64,000 nt of DNA from Phenylobacterium montanum (GCF_018135625.1 NZ_CP073078.1:62001-126000), one strand, 5' to 3'. Positions 25,178-33,550 are shown, numbered from the stretch's first letter. Notes: generated by a model from the letters alone, not told the origin. Numbers and translations are program-made.

Positions 25178-25306
25178 GGCGGCGAAACCTGGGGATGGCG
25201 GGGTGAGGTTCGCCCCGGGATCGCTTCGGCGGACCCGCCGGGTCGACTAAACTGGAGTCTGGGGCTGATTCGCCGGCGGTGAGCGCCCTTCTTCGGAGTC
25301 GATGCC

Positions 25307-26134
25307 ATGACCGATCACGATCGCGGCGCTTATACGCCCCAGACGGACGCGCCCCTCGCGTTCGACGCGCGCCATTCGCGTGGCGGCGGTGGGGGCGGCC
25401 CTGCGCCCATGACCCTGATCGTCAGCGCCATCGTGCTCCTGCTGCTGATCATCGCCCTCCTGCTGTTCTATCGCAGCGGCGTGCGCCATTCGGGCCAGGC
25501 GCCGCAGGTGGTGGGCGCGCCCGTCGCCCAGACCAAGAGCACGCCGCCCGCAGATTCCAGCGCGCCTTCCGCCGGCGCCGGCCTGCAGATCTACAAGAGC
25601 GACGGGGCGCCGCCGCCCTCGGCTGCGCCGACTTTCGCCCCAGCGCCCGAACAACCCCAAGCGCGACCCGCGCCGCCGCCGCCGACCGCCGTCCCCGTGG
25701 CCCCGGTGGCCAGCGCGCCCCTGCGCCCGGCTCAGACCGAGACGGCTCCGGCGGCAAAGCCCGCGCCCCTCGCGCCCAAGGCTGAGGCGCCGCCAGCGGC
25801 CGCCGCCGCCAAGCCGGCCAAGGTCGCGTCGCTGACTCCCGCCAAGCCGAAGCCGGCCGCCGTCGCCGCGCCCAAGGCCGAGGCGCCGGCCGCCGGTGAG
25901 CCGCTGGTGCAGATCGGCGCCTTCTCCTCGGCGGCGCTGGCGGAAAAGGGCTGGAACGACACCGCTCTGATCGTGCCCGGCAAGATGGCCGGCAAGACCA
26001 GCAAGGTCGAAAAGGCCGACCGCGACGGCAAGACCTTCTACCGCGCCTTCGTCGGCGGCTTCTCCAGCCATGCCGACGCGGTCAGCTTCTGCGTCGCCCT
26101 GAAGGCGGCGGGCAAGCAGTGCATGGTTCGCTAG
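25307..26134 (+). CDS. SPOR domain-containing membrane protein
   Basis: A 275-residue bitopic protein of the cell envelope. A short cytoplasmic N-terminus is followed by one transmembrane helix at about 35-55, a long Ala/Pro/Lys-rich periplasmic linker (about 60-190) and a C-terminal SPOR domain (about 197-275) starting PLVQIGAFSSAALAEKGW. SPOR domains bind denuded septal peptidoglycan, so a role at the division site is likely. The gene ends 4 bases before nagZ, consistent with one operon. Confidence 0.9.
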   Translation: MTDHDRGAYTPQTDAPLAFDARHSRGGGGGGPAPMTLIVSAIVLLLLIIALLLFYRSGVRHSGQAPQVVGAPVAQTKSTPPADSSAPSAGAGLQIYKSDGAPPPSAAPTFAPAPEQPQARPAPPPPTAVPVAPVASAPLRPAQTETAPAAKPAPLAPKAEAPPAAAAAKPAKVASLTPAKPKPAAVAAPKAEAPAAGEPLVQIGAFSSAALAEKGWNDTALIVPGKMAGKTSKVEKADRDGKTFYRAFVGGFSSHADAVSFCVALKAAGKQCMVR

Positions 26135-26138
26135 GGCT

Positions 26139-27167
26139 TTGACCCAGATTTCGGCCAGCATCCTGGGCTGCGCCGGGCCCAGGCTCTCGGCGGAAGAGGC
26201 CGCCTTCTTCCGCGACGTGCGGCCCTGGGGCTTCATCCTGTTCAAGCGCAATGTCGAGGCGCCCGATCAGGTGCGGGCGCTGGTCGAGTCCCTGCGCGAA
26301 ACGGTCGGGCGCGCCGACGCCCCGGTGCTGATCGACCAGGAGGGCGGCCGGGTCCAGCGCCTCGGCCCGCCGCACTGGCGGCGCTATCCGCCGGGCCGGG
26401 CCTATGGCCAGCTGGCCGGCAATGACCCGCTGCTCAAGCGCGAGATCGCTCGCCTGGGCGCCCGGCTGATGGCCCATGACCTTGCGGCCCTGGGGATCAA
26501 TGTCGACTGCGTGCCGGTGCTCGACGTTCCGGCGCCCGACGGCCACGAGATCATCGGCGACCGCGCCTATGGCGAGACCCCGGAAGATGTGGCCTTGCTC
26601 GGCCGCGCCGCCGCCGAGGGGCTGATCGCCGGTGGGGTTCTGCCGGTGATCAAGCACATCCCCGGCCACGGCCGCGCCCGCGCCGACAGCCACCTGGACC
26701 TGCCGGTGGTCGAGGCGGCGCTGGGCGAGCTCGAGGCGCGCGATTTCCCGCCGTTCCGCATGCTCTCGGACATGCCGATGGCCATGACCGCCCACGTGGT
26801 CTATGCCGCTATCGACAAGGCGGCGCCCGCCACCACCTCACGCAAGGCGATCCGGCGGGTGATCCGCGGCTCGATCGGCTTCGACGGCCTGCTCATGAGC
26901 GACGACCTGTCGATGAAGGCCCTGAAGGGCGATTTCGCCGAGCGCGCCCGCGCCTCGCTGGCGGCCGGCTGCGACGTGGTCCTGCACTGCAACGGCGACA
27001 TGGCCGAGATGAAGGCGGTGATCGCCGGGACCAAGGTCCTGGCCGGCAAGGCCAAGGCGCGGGCCGCCGCCGCCCTGGCCCGCATCGCCCGCGCGCCCGA
27101 GCCGTTCGACGCCGAGGCGGCGCGGGCGCGCTTCGACGCCGCCTTCGAAGGGCTGTGGGCGGCATGA
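26139..27167 (+). CDS. nagZ: Beta-N-acetylhexosaminidase NagZ
   Basis: A 342-residue GH3 enzyme that releases N-acetylglucosamine from muropeptides during cytoplasmic peptidoglycan recycling. Features are WGFILFKRNV, LIDQEGGRVQRLGPP, GINVDCVPVLDVP, the loop KHIPGHGRARADSH containing the catalytic His of NagZ-type enzymes, and LLMSDDLSMKAL with the nucleophile Asp. The start is TTG at 26139, just after the SPOR stop, and there is no signal peptide, as expected. It overlaps scpA at ATGA. Confidence 0.94.
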   Translation: MTQISASILGCAGPRLSAEEAAFFRDVRPWGFILFKRNVEAPDQVRALVESLRETVGRADAPVLIDQEGGRVQRLGPPHWRRYPPGRAYGQLAGNDPLLKREIARLGARLMAHDLAALGINVDCVPVLDVPAPDGHEIIGDRAYGETPEDVALLGRAAAEGLIAGGVLPVIKHIPGHGRARADSHLDLPVVEAALGELEARDFPPFRMLSDMPMAMTAHVVYAAIDKAAPATTSRKAIRRVIRGSIGFDGLLMSDDLSMKALKGDFAERARASLAAGCDVVLHCNGDMAEMKAVIAGTKVLAGKAKARAAAALARIARAPEPFDAEAARARFDAAFEGLWAA

Positions 27168-27994
27168 GCGAGCCGATTCAGCCCTTCCTGGACTTCGCCG
27201 ACGCCGATGTCGCGGCCGAGGACGGCGAGGCCCTGATCGTCGACCTGGAGGGCTACGAGGGCCCGCTGCATGTGCTGTTGGCCTTGGCCCGCAGCCAGAA
27301 GGTCGACCTGCTGCAACTCTCGATCACACGCCTCGCCGAACAGTACCTGGCCTTCGTGCAGTCGGCGCGGCGCCAGCGCTTCGCCCTCGCCGCCGACTAT
27401 CTGGTGATGGCCGCCTGGCTGGCCTACCTGAAGTCGCGCCTGCTGCTGCCCAAGCCGCAGCGCAAAGGGCCGGAGGAGCCGCCGGCCGAGGAGATGGCCG
27501 CCGCCCTGGCCTTCCGCCTGGCCAAGCTGGACGCCATCCGCCGCGCGGTCGAGGCGCTGAAGGCCCGCCCGCAGCTTAAGCGCGACGTCTTCACCCGCGG
27601 CGATCCCGACGCAATCCAGATCTCGTCGACCACCCGCTTCGACGGCGACCTCTATGGCCTTATCCAGGCCTATGTGGAGCAGCGCCGGCGCGACGCCGTT
27701 CGCCGCTACCAGCCGCGGGTCCCCGAGGCCTATCCGCTGGAGGACGCCCGCCGGCGCCTGCGCGGCAAGCTGGGCGAGATGCGCGGCTGGACCCCGTTGC
27801 GGGTGATCGCGCCGGGGCGGCTGGCGGCCAATGACGACGAGAACCGGGGGCCGACCCGTGCCTCCTACCTTGCCTCGACCTTGGCGGCGGGGCTGGAGCT
27901 GGTGCGCGAGGGCGAACTGGAGGCGCGCCAGGCCGAGCATTTCGCCGACCTCTATCTGCGCGCCCGCGGCCTGCGGCTCGAGGCCGCCGAATGA
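27164..27994 (+). CDS. scpA: Segregation and condensation protein A
   Basis: The kleisin subunit of the SMC-ScpAB chromosome condensation complex, 276 residues. The N-terminal Smc-binding part has LEGYEGPLHVLLALARSQKVDL, then AEQYLAF and AADYLVMAAWLAYLKSRLLLP. The C-terminal winged-helix region ends near AEHFADLYLRARG. Its ATG at 27164 overlaps the nagZ stop (ATGA), and its own stop overlaps scpB the same way, so translation of the three is coupled. A Met three codons earlier is possible but less well placed. Confidence 0.94.
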   Translation: MSEPIQPFLDFADADVAAEDGEALIVDLEGYEGPLHVLLALARSQKVDLLQLSITRLAEQYLAFVQSARRQRFALAADYLVMAAWLAYLKSRLLLPKPQRKGPEEPPAEEMAAALAFRLAKLDAIRRAVEALKARPQLKRDVFTRGDPDAIQISSTTRFDGDLYGLIQAYVEQRRRDAVRRYQPRVPEAYPLEDARRRLRGKLGEMRGWTPLRVIAPGRLAANDDENRGPTRASYLASTLAAGLELVREGELEARQAEHFADLYLRARGLRLEAAE

Positions 27995-28632
27995 ACGATC
28001 CCGGCGAGACCGAGCGGCGGATCGAGGCGCTGCTGTTCGCCGCTTCCGAGCCGCTCAGCGCCGCCGATCTCGCGGGGCGCCTGCCCGAGGGCGCTGACAT
28101 CGGCGCCGGCCTGATGGCGCTGCAGGCCAGCTATCAGGGGCGGGGGGTGAACCTGGTCTGCGTCGCCGACCGCTGGCGCTTCCAGACCGCCGAGGACCTC
28201 GCCTGGCTGATGACGGAGGAGCGGGAGGAGGCGCGACGTCTGTCCAAGGCGGCGCAGGAGACCCTGGCCATCATCGCCTATCACCAGCCGGTGACCCGGG
28301 CCGAGATCGAGGCCATCCGCGGGGTGCAGGCCAGCCGCGGCACCATCGACGTGCTGCTGGAACTGGGCCTGGTGCGCCTGCGCGGCCGCCGCCGCACGCC
28401 AGGGCGGCCGGTCACCTTCGGCACCACCGACACCTTCCTCGAGCACTATGGCCTGGCGACCCTGGGCGATCTGCCCGGCGCGGCGGAGATGAAGGCCCTG
28501 GGCCTTCTGGGCATGGACATGCCGGCCAACTTCTCCGTGCCGACCCCCGGTTCGGACCTGGCCGACGACGAGGAGCCGTTCGAGGACGGCGAGACGCCGG
28601 AATTCCACCAGGACTTCCTGGGCGAGGAGTGA
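27991..28632 (+). CDS. scpB: Segregation and condensation protein B
   Basis: A 213-residue partner of ScpA in the SMC complex, built from two winged-helix domains. The first starts RRIEALLFAASEPLSAADLA. The second contains LSKAAQETLAIIAYHQPVTRAEIEAIRGV and RGRRRTPGRPVTFGTTDTFLEHYGL, the most conserved part of the family. The acidic C-terminal tail (DEEPFEDGETPEF) is typical of alphaproteobacterial members. It overlaps scpA by 4 bases. A GFA-family gene follows after 3 bases. Confidence 0.94.
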   Translation: MNDPGETERRIEALLFAASEPLSAADLAGRLPEGADIGAGLMALQASYQGRGVNLVCVADRWRFQTAEDLAWLMTEEREEARRLSKAAQETLAIIAYHQPVTRAEIEAIRGVQASRGTIDVLLELGLVRLRGRRRTPGRPVTFGTTDTFLEHYGLATLGDLPGAAEMKALGLLGMDMPANFSVPTPGSDLADDEEPFEDGETPEFHQDFLGEE

Positions 28633-28635
28633 GCC

Positions 28636-29040
28636 ATGCGCCTGCAAGGCGGATGCGAGTGCGGCGGGGTGCGCTATGCGGTCGAAGCCCTGCCGGGCGA
28701 TGTGGCCGACTATTGCCACTGCGGCCAGTGCCGCCGGACCAGCGGCGCGCCGGTCACCGCCTGGATCCAGGTCTCGCCCCGCCGATTCTCGGTCACCAAG
28801 GGCCAGGCCAAAGCTTTCCGCTCGTCCAGCCGCGCCACACGCTGGTTCTGCAGGGACTGCGGCGGCCAACTCTACATGACCGACGACGAGGACCGCTCGG
28901 TCGGGGTCACGCTGGGCACGCTAGACGATCCGGCTGCTGTCACGCCCACGGTGCACGGCTGGGAAAGCGCCAGAGTGAGGTGGCTGTGCATCGCTGACGA
29001 CCTGCCGCGCTACGAGCGTGAACCCCCTTACGACCTCTGA
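28636..29040 (+). CDS. GFA family glutathione-dependent formaldehyde-activating-like protein
   Basis: A 134-residue zinc-binding protein of the GFA/CENP-V fold. Zinc-type cysteines are C7 and C9 (GGCECGGVRY), C27, C29 and C32 (YCHCGQCRRTSG), and C72 and C75 (WFCRDCGGQLY), exactly in the family order. Glutathione-dependent formaldehyde activation was reported only for a few members and has been questioned, so the function is uncertain. It follows scpB after 3 bases with GAGGAGTGAGCC upstream and may be read from the same message. Confidence 0.88.
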   Translation: MRLQGGCECGGVRYAVEALPGDVADYCHCGQCRRTSGAPVTAWIQVSPRRFSVTKGQAKAFRSSSRATRWFCRDCGGQLYMTDDEDRSVGVTLGTLDDPAAVTPTVHGWESARVRWLCIADDLPRYEREPPYDL

Positions 29041-29049
29041 GGAGCGAAA

Positions 29050-30042
29050 ATGAGATTGCGAGACCTGGGCGTCGCCGCGGCGATCTCACTGGCGGCGGCG
29101 GGCCTGGCCTTTGCGCAGTCGCCGGTTGTGGGCGCGATCGGCGATCTGCATCCGCAGGCGCGTATCCACCTCGGCAAGACCGCCGATTGGGTGGTGGCTT
29201 CCGATGACGCGGTCTGGATCGGCGGCACGGCGCCGAACGCGGTGCATCGGATCGATCCCGCCACCAACCGGCGTGTGGCGACGGTGCTGCTGCCAGGAGA
29301 CCCCTGCTCGGGCCTGGCCGTGGGCTTCGGCGCCGTGTGGGTCCCGCTCTGCGCCGACAAGCCGATGCTGGCGCGGGTCGACCTGCAGACCAATGCGGTG
29401 AAGCTGTTTCCGATCGGACCCGCCGGCCCGGAAGGCGGGATCGCCGCCAGCGACGACAGCATCTGGCTGGTCACCGACCAGGCGGGAACCCTGGTCCGGA
29501 TCGCGCCGTCCAACGGGGTGGTTCGCCAGGTCGTCAGCGTCCCGCCCGGCTCCTACAATCCGCACTTCAGCGAGGGCGTAGTCTGGGTTTCGGGCAATGA
29601 CGCCGGCCTGGTCACCGCCGTGGACGCCGAGACCGGCGCCATCCTGGCCAAGGTCCCGACCGGACCCAATCCGCGCTTCCTGACCGATGGCCAGGGCGCG
29701 ATCTGGACCCTCAACCAGGGCGACGGCAGCTTGACGCGGATCGACGCTCATACCCGCAAGGTCGCGGCGACCATCGATCTCGGCATGAAGGGTCACGGCG
29801 GGGACATCACCTACGGCGCCGGGACGATCTGGACCACGCTTCAGGGCGTCCCGCTCGCCGCCACGGACGCCGCGGCCAACCGGGTTGTCCATCAGTGGGC
29901 GGGGCCAGGCGGGGATTCGCTGGGCGTCGCCTTCGGGTCGATCTGGCTGACCGACTACGACCGCGGCGACGTCATGCGGATCCGACTGGAGGATGCTCTA
30001 CCCAAGCCTACCGGCTCACCGCCTTCATCAGCCGATAGGTGA
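29050..30042 (+). CDS. Secreted YncE/Vgb-like beta-propeller protein
   Basis: A 330-residue protein with a Sec signal peptide (about 1-22, ending AFA) and repeated strand blocks of the form VWIGGTAPNAVHRIDPATN, IWLVTDQAGTLVRI, VWVSGNDAGLVTAVDAETG and IWTLNQGDGSLTRIDAHT. These VW/IW repeats typify seven-bladed propellers of the YncE or virginiamycin B lyase type. Catalytic lyase residues cannot be confirmed. The ribosome binding site GAGGAG is good. The last 35 bases overlap the end of the M20 peptidase gene on the other strand. Confidence 0.83.
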   Translation: MRLRDLGVAAAISLAAAGLAFAQSPVVGAIGDLHPQARIHLGKTADWVVASDDAVWIGGTAPNAVHRIDPATNRRVATVLLPGDPCSGLAVGFGAVWVPLCADKPMLARVDLQTNAVKLFPIGPAGPEGGIAASDDSIWLVTDQAGTLVRIAPSNGVVRQVVSVPPGSYNPHFSEGVVWVSGNDAGLVTAVDAETGAILAKVPTGPNPRFLTDGQGAIWTLNQGDGSLTRIDAHTRKVAATIDLGMKGHGGDITYGAGTIWTTLQGVPLAATDAAANRVVHQWAGPGGDSLGVAFGSIWLTDYDRGDVMRIRLEDALPKPTGSPPSSADR

Positions 30043-31438
30043 ACTCCACGTCCTCGTAGAAGGCCGTGGTCCCGATGCGTTCGTCGCGGGAGTGGGCGCG
30101 GTTGTCGTCCAGTTCGGAGAACATGCCGCCGAGGCCGTACGAGGGGATGCCGGCGGCGCGGGTGTAGACGCTGTCGCTGGCGCCCACCGACATCACCGGC
30201 ACGATCGGCACGCCCGGCCACATGGACTGGGTCACCTGCTGGGTGATCTTCATGAGCGCCGGGTCGAGCGCCGATTCCGGGTTGGGATGCGGCGGGAAGA
30301 CCACGCTGAACTTGATGGTCGGGTCGGCGACGCGGGCCTCCAGCGCCTTTTGCGTCTGCTCGGGGGTCTCGTCCGGCAGGATGCGGCACTGGATCGAGGC
30401 CTGGGCGCGCTGGGGCAGGGCGTTCTCCGCCGGGCCGGCCGACAGCAGGGTGGCCACGCAGGTCGAGCGCAGCATGGCGTTGTAGAACACGCTGGCCTTG
30501 CTGAGCCGCTCGGCCGCGGCGTCGAAGCCCGCCCCGCCCTTGGCCACGGCCAGGAGGTCGTCCCGGGTCTGGCCGGTCTCGATCGCCGCCATGTGCTCGA
30601 AATAGGCGCGAGTGGTGGCCGTGGTGCGCGCCGGCATCGGCGCTTTTGACAGCTTCACCAGGCCCTCGGCCAGCTGGTAGATGGCGTTGTCGGGCTCGGG
30701 CAGGGACGAGTGGCCGCCGCGGTTGGTCATGGTCATGTAGAAGGTGACATAGGTCTTCTCGGCGGTCTGGAAGTTGAGGTCCAGCCGCTTGCCGTGCTCC
30801 AGGTCGCCCTCGCCGGAGTCGGGGTTGATCGAGAATTCGGCGTCGACCAGGTCGCGGCGCTGGTTCACCAGATAGTTGACCCCGTTGGTCGAGCCGTCGC
30901 CGGTCTCCTCATCGGCGGTGAAGGCCACGATGATGTCGCGGCTGGGCTTGAAGCCCTCGCGCTTCAGCCTGATCAGGCTGTCCAGCATGGCCGCGTCCTC
31001 GTCCTTCATGTCGATGGTCCCGCGGCCGTAGAGATATCCGTCCTTCTCGGTCAGCTTGAACGGATCGACGGTCCAGTCCTTGGGATCGGCCTCGACCACG
31101 TCCAGGTGACCCACATACAGCACGGGTTTGGCCTTGCCGGTCCCGCGGTAGCGCACCACGACGTTCGGCTTGTTGGGAAACGCGGCCGGCCCCACCACCT
31201 GCACGTCGGCGTCGGCGAAGCCCGCCGCCTTCAGCCGCGCCACGATCAGGGGAACCGCGCCCGCCGTGCCGTGGTCGAAGGTGGTGTTGACCTCGACCAG
31301 CTCCTTCAGGATGTCGTGGGACAGAGCCTGGTCGGCTGCGGGCGGCAGGGGGCCGGGCTCGGCGGCGCGCGCGCCTGCGGCCAGGGCCAGGCTCGCCCAG
31401 GCCAGGGCCAGGGCAGGTTTCAGCGCGCGGATGGTCAT
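30008..31438 (-). CDS. Secreted M20 family metallopeptidase
   Basis: A 476-residue zinc peptidase-like enzyme with a signal peptide (about 1-25, ending ARAAE). Metal ligands appear in order: LYVGHLDVVEADP (His and catalytic Asp), YGRGTIDMKDEDA (bridging Asp), FTADEETGDG (catalytic Glu plus ligand Glu), INPDSGEG and, near the end, AHSRDERI (last His). A dimerisation insert TNRGGHSSLPEPDNAIY lies in the middle, as in M20 carboxypeptidases/dipeptidases acting outside the cytoplasm. A 12-base palindrome lies 25 bases upstream of the start. Confidence 0.9.
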   Translation of the reverse strand: MTIRALKPALALAWASLALAAGARAAEPGPLPPAADQALSHDILKELVEVNTTFDHGTAGAVPLIVARLKAAGFADADVQVVGPAAFPNKPNVVVRYRGTGKAKPVLYVGHLDVVEADPKDWTVDPFKLTEKDGYLYGRGTIDMKDEDAAMLDSLIRLKREGFKPSRDIIVAFTADEETGDGSTNGVNYLVNQRRDLVDAEFSINPDSGEGDLEHGKRLDLNFQTAEKTYVTFYMTMTNRGGHSSLPEPDNAIYQLAEGLVKLSKAPMPARTTATTRAYFEHMAAIETGQTRDDLLAVAKGGAGFDAAAERLSKASVFYNAMLRSTCVATLLSAGPAENALPQRAQASIQCRILPDETPEQTQKALEARVADPTIKFSVVFPPHPNPESALDPALMKITQQVTQSMWPGVPIVPVMSVGASDSVYTRAAGIPSYGLGGMFSELDDNRAHSRDERIGTTAFYEDVEFTYRLMKAVSR

Positions 31439-31462
31439 GCGATTTCCTCGAAGCGGTCGTAC

Positions 31463-31474
31463 TTGTGATCACAA
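31463..31474 (-). promoter_or_regulatory. Palindromic operator-like site upstream of the M20 peptidase gene
   Basis: TTGTGATCACAA is a perfect 12-base palindrome, 25-36 bases before the start codon of the minus-strand peptidase gene, where a repressor would block transcription. The TTGTnnnnACAA form resembles GntR-family operators. No GntR gene is in the window, so a regulator would act from elsewhere. Confidence 0.45.
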
Positions 31475-31696
31475 TCAAGGGCAGTTCGCGAAGGGCGGCA
31501 AGCCCCGGCGGCGAGGCTTGTTTCGAGGCGTTGCGGCGCCTGGGACGATGCGTCAGCCCCCGGTGAATGGCGCCCGACCGGCAAATCGCCTACATTATGG
31601 AATGAATTTAAGCCTGGGAGCGTCTTCTAACCGAGGGCGCGGCGCGTTAAAGCGGGGCGAGAGATTTGCGGGCCGCGCCCGCATGGAGGTTTGACG

Positions 31697-31909
31697 ATGG
31701 GTAGCCTTAGTCCTTGGCACATTCTGATCGTGGGACTCTTGCTGGCGGTGCTGTTCGGCGGCCGCGGCAAGCTGTCCAGCTTCATGGGCGATGCGGCCAA
31801 GGGGATTCGCGCGTTCAAGGACGGGCTGAAGGATCCGGCCGAAACGCCGCCGGCCCAGCCGGTCCAGACCCTGCCGCGGGTCGATGAGAAGGACACGGTC
31901 GCCCACTGA
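31697..31909 (+). CDS. tatA: Sec-independent (Tat) translocase subunit TatA
   Basis: A 70-residue pore-forming subunit of the twin-arginine translocase, which exports folded proteins. A short N-terminal membrane helix ([15 protein letters not shown], about 8-22) has the conserved FG hinge at 20-21, followed by an amphipathic helix [20 protein letters not shown] and an unstructured tail. I use the ATG at 31697, which has GGAGG upstream, not the TTG two codons earlier. A strong hairpin separates it from tatB. Confidence 0.93.
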   Translation: MGSLSPWHILIVGLLLAVLFGGRGKLSSFMGDAAKGIRAFKDGLKDPAETPPAQPVQTLPRVDEKDTVAH

Positions 31910-31960
31910 GGCGCTGTCCCGGCCGCGCCTTGGCGCGCCGTCATCTGATGTCGTTTCCAA

Positions 31961-31993
31961 CCGCGCGGGCCCGGGTCCCGCGCGGCGCTGTTT
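31961..31993 (+). terminator. GC-rich hairpin between tatA and tatB (attenuator-like)
   Basis: CCGCGCGGG (31961-31969) pairs perfectly with CCCGCGCGG (31977-31985) around a 7-base loop, followed by CGCTGTTTAAG. The stem is very stable and the T-run short, so partial termination or mRNA end-protection is more likely than full termination. It lies 12 bases before the tatB ribosome binding region. Confidence 0.55.
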
Positions 31994-32005
31994 AAGCCGA
32001 GGGCC

Positions 32006-32518
32006 ATGTTCGATTTCGAAAGCCGCATGGGGGAGTTCATGATGATCGCCGCCCTGGCGCTCATCGTGATCGGTCCCAAGGACCTGCCCGTGGCCATGCG
32101 CAAGCTTGGGCAGTTCATCGGCAAGCTGCGTGGCATGGCGGCCGAGTTCCGCGCCAGCTTCGACGAGTTGGCCCGCCAATCCGAGCTGGACGAGCTGCGC
32201 AAGGAGGTCGAGGCCCTGCGCAACAGCCATCGCAGCGTGGTCAGCTCGATCAATCCGCTGGCCGACAGCCACGTGTCCCAGACCATGGCCGAGATCAACC
32301 AGGGCCTGGGCCAGGTCAGCTTCGCCCCGCCGATGTCGAGCCAGCTCGACGCCGAGCGCGCCGCCGCCGAGGCGGCCAAGGCCGAAGTCCCCGCACTCGA
32401 GGCGCCGCCGGCTGAGCCCGCCCCGGTGATGACCGCCAAACCCAAGGCGCCGCGCAAGCCTCGCGCCAAGCCGGCCGCCGCGAAAGCCGAAACCAAGGCC
32501 ACGGACGCCGCATCGTGA
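32006..32518 (+). CDS. tatB: Tat translocase subunit TatB
   Basis: A 170-residue substrate-receptor partner of TatC. The N-terminal membrane helix (MMIAALALIVIGPKDLPVAM) carries the conserved Glu before it and the GPKDLP hinge, followed by a long amphipathic helix (RKLGQFIGKLRGMAAEFRASFDELARQ). The C-terminal 60 residues are Ala/Pro/Lys-rich. The GPKDLP motif and the length separate it from TatA. Its stop overlaps the GTG start of tatC (GTGA). Confidence 0.93.
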   Translation: MFDFESRMGEFMMIAALALIVIGPKDLPVAMRKLGQFIGKLRGMAAEFRASFDELARQSELDELRKEVEALRNSHRSVVSSINPLADSHVSQTMAEINQGLGQVSFAPPMSSQLDAERAAAEAAKAEVPALEAPPAEPAPVMTAKPKAPRKPRAKPAAAKAETKATDAAS

Positions 32519-33399
32519 GCGTGATCGACGACGAAAACGAGATCGAGGCCTCGCGCGCGCCCCTGCTCGATCACCTGACCGAGCTGCGCTCGCGCCTGAT
32601 CACCTGCATGTTCGCCCTGGTGGCGGGCTTCATCCTCTGCTTCCTGTTCTCCAAGCAGATATACATCTTCCTGCTGCAACCCTTCGCCCACGCCGCCGAC
32701 CTGATGGCGGCGCAGAAGGCGGGGCACGCCCAGGGCCTTGACCTGTTCCTGGCGGTGATCGGGCTCAAGCCGGTGGCGCATGGCGTGGCGCCAGCCCTGC
32801 ACCTGGTCTTCACAGAGCCGCTGGAATTCTTCTTCACCAAGGTCAAGCTGGCGGGCTTCGGGGCCATCGTCCTGGCCTTTCCGGTGCTGGCCTTCCAGCT
32901 CTACGGCTTCGTGGCGCCGGGGCTCTACAAGCGCGAGCGGCGGGCCTTCCTGCCGTTCCTGAGCGCGGCGCCGGTGCTGTTCCTCCTGGGCGCGGCCCTG
33001 GTCTATTTCATCATGCTGCCGTTCGTTCTCTGGTTCTCGCTGAACCAGCAGATCGTCGGCGACGGCTCGATCGACGTGCAGCTGCTGCCCAAGGTTTCGG
33101 ATTACCTGACCCTGGTCACCAGCCTGCTGCTGGCCTTCGGGCTCTGCTTCCAGCTGCCGGTGGTGCTGGCGCTGCTGGGCATGGCCGGGATCGTCACGAC
33201 CAAGATGCTGACGGCGGTGCGCCGCTACGCCGTGGTCGGGGTGTTCGTGGTCGCCGCCGTCCTGACCCCGCCGGATCCCTTCAGCATGATGAGCCTCGCC
33301 CTGCCTGGCGTGCTGCTCTACGAAGTCTCGATCCTCTGCGTCTGGCTGATCGAGCGCCGCCGCCGGCGCGAGGAAGCGGCCGAGGACGCCACCCGCTAA
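32515..33399 (+). CDS. tatC: Tat translocase subunit TatC
   Basis: A 294-residue polytopic protein that recognises twin-arginine signals. It has six hydrophobic helices and TatC signatures LLDHLTELRSRLI near the N-terminus, FTEPLEFFFTKVKLAGFGAIVLAFPV, and YGFVAPGLYKRERRAFLPF. The first periplasmic loop is longer than in E. coli (about 55-95, AQKAGHAQGLDLFLAVIGLK), as in other Caulobacterales. The start is GTG at 32515, inside the end of tatB. A palindromic repeat follows. Confidence 0.94.
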   Translation: MSVIDDENEIEASRAPLLDHLTELRSRLITCMFALVAGFILCFLFSKQIYIFLLQPFAHAADLMAAQKAGHAQGLDLFLAVIGLKPVAHGVAPALHLVFTEPLEFFFTKVKLAGFGAIVLAFPVLAFQLYGFVAPGLYKRERRAFLPFLSAAPVLFLLGAALVYFIMLPFVLWFSLNQQIVGDGSIDVQLLPKVSDYLTLVTSLLLAFGLCFQLPVVLALLGMAGIVTTKMLTAVRRYAVVGVFVVAAVLTPPDPFSMMSLALPGVLLYEVSILCVWLIERRRRREEAAEDATR

Positions 33400-33403
33400 A
33401 ACC

Positions 33404-33550
33404 GTCATCCCGGCCGGAAGTTCGCGAAGCGGGCTGGAGAGCCGGGACCCAGCACCCACGATCTTGGAGCTGCCGGCCAACGCTTCGTAGAGGCCGGCGC
33501 GGCTGGGTCCCGGCTCTACGCGCTCTCGCGAGCGCTCCGGCCGGGATGAC
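33404..33550. repeat. Palindromic intergenic repeat, copy D (same type as copy A)
   Basis: The left arm is 33404-33452 (GTCATCCCGGCCGGA...GCCGGGACCCAG) and the right arm 33503-33550 (CTGGGTCCCGGCTC...CTCCGGCCGGGATGAC). The ends match copy A at 371-505 while the centres differ. It lies between the stop codons of tatC and the convergent HNH gene and could act as a bidirectional terminator. Confidence 0.85.
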
